Origin: Zychaea mexicana
Lineage: Eukaryota > Mucoromycota > Mucoromycetes > Mucorales > Lichtheimiaceae
Direction of reading: 5' to 3'
Assembly (NCBI RefSeq): GCF_025766255.1
Contig: NW_026516744.1
Location: 124,001-188,000 of the forward strand
Length of the DNA stretch: 64,000 nt
This document shows positions 1 through 9,988 of the stretch, piece after piece (position 1 is the first letter of the stretch; each line of letters starts with the position of its first letter). The notes below the pieces were generated by a model. That model was not told the origin of the DNA. It did not search any database and saw only the letters and a program-made list of their open reading frames with translations. The position numbers and the translations under genes are program-made.

Positions 1-761
1 AGCTGCGTGGGGAAGGAGGACGAGAGGGCAAGTGCAGGCAAGAGATATAATGGACGAACGTGGCAAGAAAAAAGCGAAAGAAAAAGATGGGGTCGTATTT
101 ATATATGGAACTTTTTGCATCATGCTGCACGGACAATATCTTCGTCGGTAGTTTTTCCAAAGCGGCCAAGATTAGACAAGCAAACGAGACAGTGGATGTG
201 GGAGCGTGCGAACGGATCGGCCGGCTGCTACCCTAATGCCTCCCATGCAGTCAATGTCACACCGCTTGTTGGCGACAGAAAAAAGAATTCCACGTGGAGA
301 CCCTTTTTCATAAGTAATACCAACCTACTACTACTATTACTACTACTATCACTACTGCGAACCCCTTTCTTTTTCTTTCCCACCTCGTCCAAAACAAGAG
401 CGAGAAAGGGTCGATCAACAGGAAAAAAGAAGAGAGGAAAAAAAAAGGGGACATGATGCCATTTCCCATACCCCCCCCCACGAAGAAGAGAATTGCGCGC
501 TACAAAAGCGCCGAAACTCCCTAATTAATCATCCATCATCCATCATCATCATCATTTGAAGATAGTGCATAGGATTCTTATTTGCAGATTACATTTACAT
601 TGCCATAAATTGGGAATTCTCTACAGTGATATTTTGTGTTGGCTGCTGGTCGTCGCAATTTGATGTCATGTGCCTCCACTCGATGCATGCATTCTCATGC
701 ACTTACCTAAAACCTGCCTTCTCTCTTTTTTCCTTTTTCCCCCCCAAAACCTTACAGCTCT
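1..761. other. Left-edge non-coding stretch
   Basis: No convincing gene is seen. A 149-codon open frame on + (7-456) is Arg/Lys rich, ends in homopolymer-rich sequence and has no recognisable domain, so I do not call it. Read on the minus strand there is a TATATAAATA-like box near 100-112, which could be the promoter of a gene transcribed leftward out of the window. The stretch also holds CTA/ACT and CAT microsatellite runs near 328-355 and 530-555. The part next to 762 is probably the 3' untranslated region of RPAP1. Confidence 0.4.
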
Positions 762-3700
762 TTATTTATTCAATAGATCACGAATATCCCGCTTCAAGTT
801 ATTTGGTACATCAGCATCCTTGATACCCTCATTTGTGAATCCTGCTGCTGCTGCTGCCTCGAGCTCGCTTACTGCAAACTCCCGCAGCGCTCCTTCCACC
901 TTGCTTTCCGCCACTGCAGACATGTACGCCCTCAACAGCGCAGTGTTGTTGGCCCTTTCCTCTGGTCCGCCGGCATCAGGACGGGGCAGTGCTTCTGGCT
1001 TCACCTTAATCGTGGGCAATATGTCACGGTAGTCGCTCCACACGAGATACTTGTAATCGATCGCATCAGCTTGAGTGACCACATAGGCCAAAAGGCGTGC
1101 GAATCCTGAATGTCCGAATGACACGGATGCATACTGAGCAACAAATGCCTGATAAAACTGATAGAACGGCTGTCGGATGAGAGCCGATGATCTCCGCCAT
1201 GCAGCTTCGAGAGAGCCCGCATCTGTCTTGCGCTGACACAGTGGCAAGGATGATGATGATGATGATGATGGGCCAAGGAAGAGTCGGTCAAGCCAGTCGT
1301 CCACCAGGCGTGTCACTCGATCGTCCCAGAACACCTCTCGGTCAGAAGCGTCTCGCTCTGTAACCATAAACACCTTCATCAGAGACACAATGGCCATGTC
1401 ACGATCCACATTTGTGTTCAGTAGCACCGCTGCGGCCTCCAATGTGGCTCCAACGACATCGGCTGAGCTGTGCGTACACTTTTGTGCAAGGCAAGACTTG
1501 TCCATGTGGTACATCTCGTCGATTGGTGAAAATACCCATGCAGTGGCACTGGGAGGAGTGTCCGGTTGCTGCCTGTCGGGATACACCAGCGTTTTGAGCC
1601 GAGGTCCATCGTGGTCTAATAATAGTGGACATTCCGTCGTAAATGTACTTTCCCGTAAATAAAACAGAGCCAATGTCGAGGCCAATTTGCTGCTAAACCG
1701 GTCGAGTACACATTGCTGCACCAGGTTTCGCGCTAATTGCATCTCCAATGCACCCACATGCACGCTGCCAACGGTCGATTCGAGCTCAGCTGCATCGTAA
1801 CCATCATCATCATCAGCCTTGCCCCATAACTTGATCCGGACAGACCTGTCTTTCACATGAATCGCCCACGACCACAGTGCTAATCTGCCAAGAAAGCCGT
1901 TGTTGTGTACTTGCTTGACGAGTCTTGTCACCGAAGGCGATGCTAATATGGCCGCTGCATCCGACTCAAACGTCTTGGCCGATGCAAATGCACCCAATAG
2001 CTGCACGTAGCGTAGAACGCTGTTGCTAAAGCTACTCCTTACTGCTGCGGTGGATGCAAGTTTCTCCACTGCAACCTTCCATATGTCCGCCGTCGTGATG
2101 GTGTCATCCACCGTTGGAAACCGGTCAATGTAGCTGGCCAACGTCGCAAAGTATCCCACCGCCGTATCAAGCATCATCGATGGTTCGCGCGTCCGCAGGA
2201 TCGCCAGGATCACTGGAATGAACGCTGTAGGCTGATGCCAGTCAATGGCATGTGCAGGTGTTGTCTTGTGTGGGTCTGCTGCAGCATGCAATGATATTTC
2301 AAGCAGACTGATCGTAGTAGCTGCGCGTGCATCGTCGAGCATGTTCTGGGTAAGACCAGCCCTTAACCACGACATCATGGGCTCATGCAGATCTTGAAGC
2401 GCAGGCATCACGAGGCCGTAGCAAACAAGCACCCTGAGCAGTTTGATCGTTTCCACTTGCAGTGCATACGCGCGCTTTTGCAGGGATGGACATGCCACAT
2501 TGGGTGGTGTTGCCAAGTATTGCAGTAAGCAAGTCGCCTTTGCATTGATTGCTTCAGCGACTCGACGGCTGCCTTGTGCCAATATCGTCAGCAGTCGTAA
2601 AGCCGCTAAGCTCGGGTACACATCCTTCTCATCTTCTTCTGGACTTGTCATTGGCCACTCGCGCTCCAGGACACCCCATGCTAACACTTGGTCCACCAAA
2701 TCGTGTTCCAAAATCGACTCGCAAACCTCAGCGCCGGACTTGGCAAGCCGGATCAAAACCCGAACAAGCAAATCAATGGATCTGGAATCGAGTTCACTGT
2801 TGCGCGACGTCAGGTATCGGATGCGCGGCAAGATGCTCATACGCAGCAATCCTTTGGTCAAATCGCGTTGCGCCAGCTGTGCATCGTCTTCTGGTTCCTC
2901 TTCTTCATCATCTTCTTGATCCTTGCCTCGTAAACGGTCAACGGTGGTTGCAAACTTTTCACCCAATCCCCCGTTTTCCTCTTGTACTTGTACATGGGGT
3001 CGTGCCACGTAGCCAAGGTATTCATTAAATTGTTCGACATCCAGTACTGGTTCTTCGTCTAATTCATCACCCTTTTCCAATACAAGCGCTGCCATAGCCT
3101 GTACAGCAGCTACAAGTACAACCAGATGCCGATCGTCCATGGCAGATCGCAAGTAGATGGTGGCTGCCAAGTCAGGGCGATAAAACAGGGCCAGTACCTT
3201 ATCCCAAAGCTCCGTTCCTCTATTTGCTTTTGCATTGCGCAGTATTCTTGCTAAAGTATTCAGCACCATGGTACGCTGCGGAGCTACTTGGCTGCGGACA
3301 AGATAAAAGAGTTCGGCCAATGTGTAACCTGCCTTGTCGGGCTCGTCCCCATGGTGATGGAGACCCTGATGCACAGGCAAATCAGCATTGGGATCCACGG
3401 GTTTGCCCTGAAAGTCGAATCGCAAACGACGATACATTTTATCCTCTTCACTGGTCTCCTGTCCTTCCTGTTCTTGTTCTTGAGGGTTTTTGGGGTTCAC
3501 ATCGAAACGACTGTCCATCCATGCAAGCTTTTCGTATTCAGTTGGCACATCCGCAAAGTATCGTTCCTTCATCACCATCAGATCCTCTTCTCCTTCGTCA
3601 TCATCGTCTTTGTCTTCTTCATTATTGCCTTGTTCCATCATTGTCGCAGAGTCCTTTTTGCTCTTCTTTCCTCCTCGATTCATCAACATGGCTATTGAGT

Positions 3701-4427
3701 CTGCGCTTAAACTGTCCACGATTTCTTTTCGTGCGGCTTCAATTTCTTCCTCAGTCATGTTGGCAATGCGATCCACATTGTCTCGTTCAAAGTCTTGTGT
3801 TGCGGATGTTGTTGTTGTTGTTGTCTGTTGTGGTTGTTCGGGCGTTGCGCTTTTATTTTTGGCCTCCATGCGCATTTTGAACACGCTCCGTCGCGCTGGT
3901 TTTGGGAATCCTTGGACGTGTTGCTGTGATCGTTCCGTGCCTGATTTCAATGACGGTGCTTCGACTTTTTCCACCTTGTTTTCTGTCACGTCGCTGAGAA
4001 TATTACCTAGTAACGACGTCAGATCGAGCATTTTCCTGCCCTCAGGAACGTGAGGCTGCTGTGGATTGGGATCGGCGACGCCTTCTAATGCTGGCATGTC
4101 ACTTTCGACGTTTTCGAGCGTTGGCATGGACGCCAATGCTTCGCCGTCATCGTCTTCATCGTTGTTAGCAAAATGAACAGTCTTTGTTGAAGCAGGTTTC
4201 TCGGTTGCTGCGGCAGCTTGTCGTCGTTGTGCAAAGATACTTTGTTTCTTCTTGGTTGCACCACCTCCTATTGTTGTTGTTGGTGCTGGTGCTGTCGATG
4301 GTGGTAGGCCACCACGCACTACCGAGGCTGATGGTTGCACCTTTTTCTCAAAGAATTCGCGTTGTAATTGTTCCAAATCTTCGTCATCGTCTTCAGCGTT
4401 GAATTGGGGTCGGATCGTTCTTTTCAT
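762..4427 (-). CDS. RPAP1: RNA polymerase II-associated protein 1 (RPAP1/Rba50 family)
   Basis: A single open frame of 1221 residues. The family assembles or imports RNA polymerase II, working with GPN-loop GTPases in the cytoplasm. Seen: an acidic N-terminus, then GFPKPARRSVFK (about 173-184) followed by MTEEEIEAARKEI and SIAMLMNR (about 224-250), which is the RPAP1 N-terminal signature. Next come YFADVPTEYEKLAWM (about 290-304) and RLRFDFQGKPV with a GYTLAELFYLVRSQ stretch (about 334-380), the RPAP1 C-terminal signature. The remaining ~820 residues look like helical HEAT-type repeats, as in animal RPAP1, so this is the long form rather than the short yeast Rba50. It has no introns, unlike nearly all neighbours. 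The start is the first ATG and faces MBF1 across a 237 bp gap. A Ser run near the C-terminus is encoded by a GAT/ATC microsatellite (about 1249-1271). Confidence 0.93.
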   Translation of the reverse strand: MKRTIRPQFNAEDDDEDLEQLQREFFEKKVQPSASVVRGGLPPSTAPAPTTTIGGGATKKKQSIFAQRRQAAAATEKPASTKTVHFANNDEDDDGEALASMPTLENVESDMPALEGVADPNPQQPHVPEGRKMLDLTSLLGNILSDVTENKVEKVEAPSLKSGTERSQQHVQGFPKPARRSVFKMRMEAKNKSATPEQPQQTTTTTTSATQDFERDNVDRIANMTEEEIEAARKEIVDSLSADSIAMLMNRGGKKSKKDSATMMEQGNNEEDKDDDDEGEEDLMVMKERYFADVPTEYEKLAWMDSRFDVNPKNPQEQEQEGQETSEEDKMYRRLRFDFQGKPVDPNADLPVHQGLHHHGDEPDKAGYTLAELFYLVRSQVAPQRTMVLNTLARILRNAKANRGTELWDKVLALFYRPDLAATIYLRSAMDDRHLVVLVAAVQAMAALVLEKGDELDEEPVLDVEQFNEYLGYVARPHVQVQEENGGLGEKFATTVDRLRGKDQEDDEEEEPEDDAQLAQRDLTKGLLRMSILPRIRYLTSRNSELDSRSIDLLVRVLIRLAKSGAEVCESILEHDLVDQVLAWGVLEREWPMTSPEEDEKDVYPSLAALRLLTILAQGSRRVAEAINAKATCLLQYLATPPNVACPSLQKRAYALQVETIKLLRVLVCYGLVMPALQDLHEPMMSWLRAGLTQNMLDDARAATTISLLEISLHAAADPHKTTPAHAIDWHQPTAFIPVILAILRTREPSMMLDTAVGYFATLASYIDRFPTVDDTITTADIWKVAVEKLASTAAVRSSFSNSVLRYVQLLGAFASAKTFESDAAAILASPSVTRLVKQVHNNGFLGRLALWSWAIHVKDRSVRIKLWGKADDDDGYDAAELESTVGSVHVGALEMQLARNLVQQCVLDRFSSKLASTLALFYLRESTFTTECPLLLDHDGPRLKTLVYPDRQQPDTPPSATAWVFSPIDEMYHMDKSCLAQKCTHSSADVVGATLEAAAVLLNTNVDRDMAIVSLMKVFMVTERDASDREVFWDDRVTRLVDDWLDRLFLGPSSSSSSSLPLCQRKTDAGSLEAAWRRSSALIRQPFYQFYQAFVAQYASVSFGHSGFARLLAYVVTQADAIDYKYLVWSDYRDILPTIKVKPEALPRPDAGGPEERANNTALLRAYMSAVAESKVEGALREFAVSELEAAAAAGFTNEGIKDADVPNNLKRDIRDLLNK

Positions 4428-4664
4428 ATTTTAACCCACAAAAAAAAAAGGCCTGTCAAAAGTTTTGTAAGCGGAGGAGCCGCCACCAACACCGCAGCAT
4501 TTAGTTTTAGGTTCAGCAGCATTTGCTGCTGCGAAAGGTAGCCGTGACTTGCAATTGGTGGATGGAGTTATTTCCATTTGATTTCCATGGCGTTCTTTCG
4601 GTTCTGTTTTTTGATCACTCTCTAATTTTCTAAAGTTTCATTTTCAAAAGCATCCAATAAAAAA
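4428..4664. promoter_or_regulatory. Divergent promoter RPAP1 / MBF1
   Basis: A 237 bp gap separates the start codons of RPAP1 (-) and MBF1 (+), so both promoters must lie here or within the 5' ends. It contains a perfect 18 bp inverted repeat, CAGCAGCATTTGCTGCTG, at 4514-4531. No clear TATA box is visible for either gene. The function of the palindrome is unknown. Confidence 0.6.
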
Positions 4665-5444
4665 ATGTCTGGTAAGTAGTAGATGTATGACTCTTGGAGT
4701 TTGTATTGATGTCTGATACTGAACTTACACTAAATTTAGACTGGGATTCCGTTACTGTTATTCGTAAGCGTAATGCTGATCGCGCCAAGGTTACTCGCAG
4801 CGAAAGCGATGTCAATGCTGCCAGAAGAGTAAGTAAACCTCATGAAAGGGAGACGGATGAGAAGAATTAGAGGGAACTCCAAGATATTAGAAGATGAAAC
4901 GCTAATATATGTTTTTCTTCTTGTCAACAACAGGCCGGTGCTTCCATTGCGACGGAAAAGAAGAGTAAGCATAACTAAATGTGGGGCTGAAGAGCGAATT
5001 TTCTTTTGCTGCGAGATCTCGTACTAATGTGATTTTGATCTATAATTTAGCTATGACCAACGCTGGCCATGCAAACCGTGACCATCAACGTATTGCCAAG
5101 CTTGATCGTGACAACGATGTCGCTCCACCACCCAAGGTGGATGTTTCCGTCGGCCGTGCCATTCAAAAGGCACGTCAGGAGAAGGGCTTTACGCAGAAGG
5201 ATGTGGCTCAAAAGATCAACGAAAAGCCTCAAGTGGTATGTACCTTTACTACTCTACGGAGGGAGGATTAAGGAAACGATCATACATATTTAAATATATA
5301 TTATTGTTATTGCAGGTGAACGAGTACGAATCTGGCAAGGCCATTCCTAACCAGCAGGTGTTGGGCAAGTTGGAACGTGCCTTGGGTGTCAAGTTGAGAG
5401 GCAAGAACATTGGTGAGCCTCTCACCTTTGGCAAGAAGAAGTAG
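4665..5444 (+). CDS. MBF1: Multiprotein bridging factor 1 (MBF1), 5 exons
   Basis: Exons 4665-4671, 4740-4828, 4934-4964, 5051-5235 and 5316-5444 join into 146 residues. MBF1 is a conserved coactivator that bridges bZIP-type activators and TBP, and it also acts on collided ribosomes to preserve reading frame. Seen: N-terminal MBF1 domain starting [13 protein letters not shown] with [10 protein letters not shown], then the HTH_3/cro-type domain with [39 protein letters not shown] and [14 protein letters not shown], and the basic tail FGKKK. Length matches the family (about 145-150). Exon 1 is only 7 nt (ATG TCT G), so a naive gene finder could miss the true start. It is divergent from RPAP1. 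Confidence 0.96.
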
Positions 5445-8251
5445 AGGGAACACGATAAACATCTAGATATACATACAAAACTATCAGTGTGGGTAAAGGG
5501 GGCTTTTCCAAGATCAAAGTTGTTCGATCCGGGATCATAGATTATACCTCTCTTTTTTTTGTCCCGAATTCTTCATTCTTTTTTATGAACAATTAGATGA
5601 CGTGGTGATACGGAACAAATTAGGCCTTTGACCGTGTCTCCCTAACCCTCTACCCTCCGAATCCCCACACGACAATGTACAAATCATTTATAATAAAAAA
5701 AACCATATTTCAACTGATACTTTTCTGCTGCTGCGGTCTGTGCTCAACGTCACAGTGTGTGTCCGTGTGTAACTGAGAAAGATTTACCGTAGCAACGCAT
5801 GTGCTTTCTGCACACAGGCATATTTGTGACACATTCTGTTTCTCTTATGCCCTTTTTGTTTTTCTTTTCAAATTACGCTTGCCTTTAGTATATGCCTGCC
5901 AAGGAGAGCTGCTATCGTAAAAGCCTGGCTTAGAATCTATCTGTTACATTGTATTCTCCCTCTACTGGTTGTATTCAAGGAAAGGTGCGTGGTACTGTAT
6001 CCGTTTCATATATTATCGTCTGCCAATGCTCGCACCGGGTACAAAAGTTCAACCGATTTGCTTGTATGCTAACATAAAAAATGCCGATTACTTGCATAGT
6101 TATGTAGCGTTAATGGCGTCGATAGTTTCCAATAGTACAATTCTAACGATTTGATACAGCAATTGATGCTGCTCCACAGCTGCAAACATCATGTCTTCAT
6201 GTGAGTTATGTGAGCACATAAACAACTTACTAATCCTTTGTGTATCTACTTTTGAATGTTAAAATGAACACATAAAGCAGTAGTAATGTAAGAAACTTAT
6301 AATCATCTCTCTTGCCGGTGATAGTGCTGCTTTTTTGTCGTTGCTGTCAGCCCCACAGGCTTGTGTCTCGATCACTGCTACGTAAAAGAATCTCCAGCGG
6401 ATCGCCAAAATCCCCAACGGTCTCGCTGCAATAGATGTTGATCAAATCTTTGTGCGTGACCTTGACTCAGAGCAACAAATAGCTGTATATAATGAATTCC
6501 ACAAAGCATATATGCATCGTTGGCTTATGGACACAACTATGCAGCGGTGCTCGGCAATAGTACATGTAAGCTACTACGCACAAACATCCATAACTTTGAT
6601 ACTCATAGATAGTAGAGTGATGGCTAACCATTGATTATAGCTGTATGTACCAGCAGGATGTATCTTTTTTCAGGAAAAGTCTGGCTCGATTAGTGTTTGC
6701 ATTTGGAAGACTTGACTGACAGCTACAAGCAGGCAGAACTGGAGAAGGATTTGAGTGATTTGACATAATCTCTGTACAACGTCCTCACCACCTAAAAACA
6801 GTGTGAAGAGAAATTACCAAACCAGGCGAGGGCACATATGCGCATAATAATTAGTCGCCGATGCACATTCCACTTTTTCCCCTTCTGACCTGCTGGCGTA
6901 CAAGAAAATAGTAAGAAGAAAATGTTGATTGATGACGGTGAGTATGAGTTATGGGTTATGAGAAAATAATCAATCGAGTTTGAATGAATGACTTTCAATC
7001 ACTTTATGAGGAGCCACTATGTCCGACTTTACTGCTGCAGCACTATCACAATGCAAGTAAAAATCCCGGCGATCCTGGGCGCCTACAGTGATCTAGTCAA
7101 AATATGTAAGGAGCAAAAGGTTATGCGGGATGCAGGCGTGAATGCTCTGTTCATTCAATTTGTATCATTTTTCAGCTTGTATATGTATGTATACATATAT
7201 AGTCAATATCCACTGGTGTTGGCTTAATGTGTGCTTGATGTAAATATGCTATTACTTGGACATCGTCCACAGTGTCCTATACGGTATTGAAGAGATTCAT
7301 CAAATAACGTCTTATTACCAAGCCTACTAACACTGTCAGCTGCTGCTATATATTATATATTATATACGTGAGTAGCTCAATTATAAGTCTGCGTCATTTA
7401 CGATTAGTATTATTGTGAGCATTACATGTCTTGTGGCACTTTTGAAGGCTTTGCTGCCAAGACATCGCTGAAAATGTATACAAATGATTCGTGGCTATAT
7501 CTTTAGATATACTTTCTTTGTAGAATATTTGAACAGCTGTTATAAATTGATATCTGTTTTAGCTCTATACTCGCTTGGATTATCGCTATGCTACACGATG
7601 TCAGATAATGACATTACGCTCGCTGCTTATTCCTCTTTGTTATGGGGTTGGTATCGTATCTGTTAGAGCTGGAAAGAGTAATAGCAATTGCTAGTCGCTT
7701 TTCCATGTCAAGCTTTTTGCAATCTGAAAGAAAACGGTATTGCGTGAGTCAAATGCATGACACAGTGTAGAATAAGGACTTATTCTTTAATTTCTTGGGA
7801 ACAAAGTTATGGTTAGTTCTGGGCTTTTTTGCACGGATCAGCTTAGAGGCGCCTTTATTATCGCTGACGGCTTCCTATTGCAAGTACAGTAGTATAATGA
7901 GACATACGACTTCCAAAAGACTCGATTAACCAGCATGAATTTGGTAGTGGCAATAGGCAAACTAGTTCTTGTGGCACCAAATGGGAAAAATGGATAATCG
8001 AAAGATTCATCACGCAATGTCCGCAGCTACGCTTTGAAAGTCTTTGCTGGTTACACATAAAAATCGGACTTTTTTTGCACGGGTAATATGCTGCAATGCT
8101 GCTGTACTCTTTTTCCTTTTCCTTTGGGACCCACCTCCCCTCCCCCAGCAGACCTGTATATACCCTTCCCTTACTCTCTCTTTTCTCATTCTTTCTCCCT
8201 CTTTCTTATCCCTTCCTCCTACTCTTTAGCAACAAACCCCTTACAAAGAAC
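5445..8251. other. Gene-poor interval with coding-like fragments
   Basis: About 2.8 kb without an intact gene. The first 300 bp is probably MBF1 3' UTR. A stretch at about 6388-6567 reads as ordinary protein (LQRIAKIPNGLAAIDVDQ, then an open frame to a consensus GTAAGC donor). Shorter open pieces occur at about 6690-6765, 7050-7180 and 7258-7320, but I could not join them into one frame. TA-rich runs lie near 7345-7372. The last 150 bp before 8252 is strongly pyrimidine-rich, typical of a fungal promoter or 5' UTR. Confidence 0.4.
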
Positions 8252-9550
8252 ATGATAACAGAAAGTAAAACCGCTCTGGGCTTAGTTACTCCCGGAAACT
8301 CTCAAGAATCCAGAGACTCTTCTGATGACGACGAGCCAATCATGAACACTACAACAATTCATTCTTTGAATGAGACACTTTACGGTGTAGAATGGATCGA
8401 CACCGATGCCTCTGAAGACGAAGACTACCTTCCACAAAACCAACACACACTTGTACCGTCACCACCGCGCCGAGATAGAAAACGGAGTCGGTCTAATAGC
8501 CGAGAAGCAGAGTCGCCCGGTCAAAGAGTTCGGCGAGCCATCGATATCGCAGTGGATAGTGGCGTCGATTTTGTTGACCTCAGGTATATATCAAGATATG
8601 CTTACGATAGCAATGTATGATGAACAATGTCATAACATATGTAATCATTAGTTGTTTGGGTCTCACCGAGTTGCCACCAGAGTTCCTGGATGTGCGGTAC
8701 ATAACAGTGATCAAGAAGGATACAGTCAAGAACACTGCATTGAAACTGTATCTCTCCGGAAATCAATTGACCGAGTTTCCTTCACAGATCTTTGCACTCA
8801 AGAATTTGTCCGTCCTCAGCCTACGTAAGTAGTAACAGTAAAAGCAAGGGGAGAAAACAGCTGGATGACAAGGGGCGTGGGCGGTTGCACGTGTTTGAGG
8901 CTAACGCTTCTTGCTGATGATGACAGGTGGCAACCGGCTTGAAGTCCTTCCACCCGAAATTGGTCTTTTGCAAAACTTGGTAGAAGTATCAGTGGGCAAT
9001 AATTTGCTGGTAAGAGAGTAAAAGGAAGAAGCACCCATGCTGTTATCTGATGATGATGATGATGTGTATATGCTAATATCGGCATTTAATACAGAAATAC
9101 TTGCCATCCGAGCTGATTGAACTACCATTACTTACCATCCTCAATCTGACACCCAATTCCTATCTGGAAAGACGATCCCAGCCGCTGCAACTGTCCGTTA
9201 CATCTGTACCTAGCCTTGTGGAAATCATGAGTCAGGAGTTTCTGAAAGGCTGCGATAGTACCGCTGCTACTACTACCATGATGACCGAGGACAAAGATGG
9301 TAGTAGCCTGATACCGGGTGAGCTACGCGATAGACTTGCAAGTGTATCTTCAATGAGCAAGTGTCACGCATGTCTCAAGAAGTTTTGTCAACCCGCTGTG
9401 GAGCAGGTTGTATGGCGGCAGGTGTTCGGCCGCCCGGATATTCCCATCGCTTATCGCTATTGCTCTATTTATTGCAGTAACAGCAATAACATAAGCATCA
9501 ACACCAGCACTAGCACACCCATTTTGACCTCGACCGCAACCAGCAACTAA
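8252..9550 (+). CDS. Leucine-rich-repeat protein with Cys-rich C-terminus, 4 exons
   Basis: Exons 8252-8583, 8652-8824, 8927-9009 and 9095-9550 give 347 residues. The first ~110 residues are acidic and Ser-rich (SSDDDEP, DTDASEDEDYLP) with a basic patch, suggesting a regulated, disordered head. Three to four leucine-rich repeats follow: VDLSCLGLTELPPEF, LKLYLSGNQLTEFPSQIF, LSVLSLRGNRLEVLPPEI, LVEVSVGNNLLKYLPSEL, LTILNLTPNSYL. The C-terminal part holds KCHACLKKFC and, about 30 residues on, YRYCSIYCS, a possible zinc site. LRRs of this type mediate protein binding. I cannot assign a partner or pathway. An upstream in-frame extension exists to 8096 but encodes a Phe/Ser/Leu-rich pyrimidine tract, so I start at 8252. 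Confidence 0.85.
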
Positions 9551-9988
9551 CATTACCATTCTTTGTCATTACACAAAGCACCTTTTTCTTGATACCCTCT
9601 CTTCGTTTTCCACACACACTCGCTCTCACGCACAACACTGCTGCTTATTTTGTATCGTTCCTTTCAGTGCCCATCTTTCCTTGTGAATATTTTATTTTGT
9701 TTCTTCCCCTACTCTTCCCTCTGCAACTTTTTAAAGAAACGCTTTGTACACATCAGCATGACACATATGCAGAACGCGCAAGTTAGCTTAGTTTGTTTGC
9801 GAACAAGATATATATTAAATAAGAAAAGGAGAACGGGGAGAGAAGATAGATAATGTACAGCCCAAAAGTGGCATGTGGGTAGAGGTGGTGTACGCGTAGC
9901 GCATAGCAGTAGCAGTAGTAGTAATGGTAGATTGAGGGATATACAAAAAGAGATTAAAGGTTAGCTAGCAACGGGTACAAAACTTTTG
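9551..9988. other. Convergent intergenic region
   Basis: 3' flanks of the LRR gene (+) and the phosphatase gene (-). Pyrimidine-rich up to about 9740, then AT-rich. No gene seen. Confidence 0.6.

Noticed and set aside
7..456. 149-codon + frame at the left edge
   Set aside because: Low complexity, Leu/Phe/Lys runs from microsatellites, no domain.
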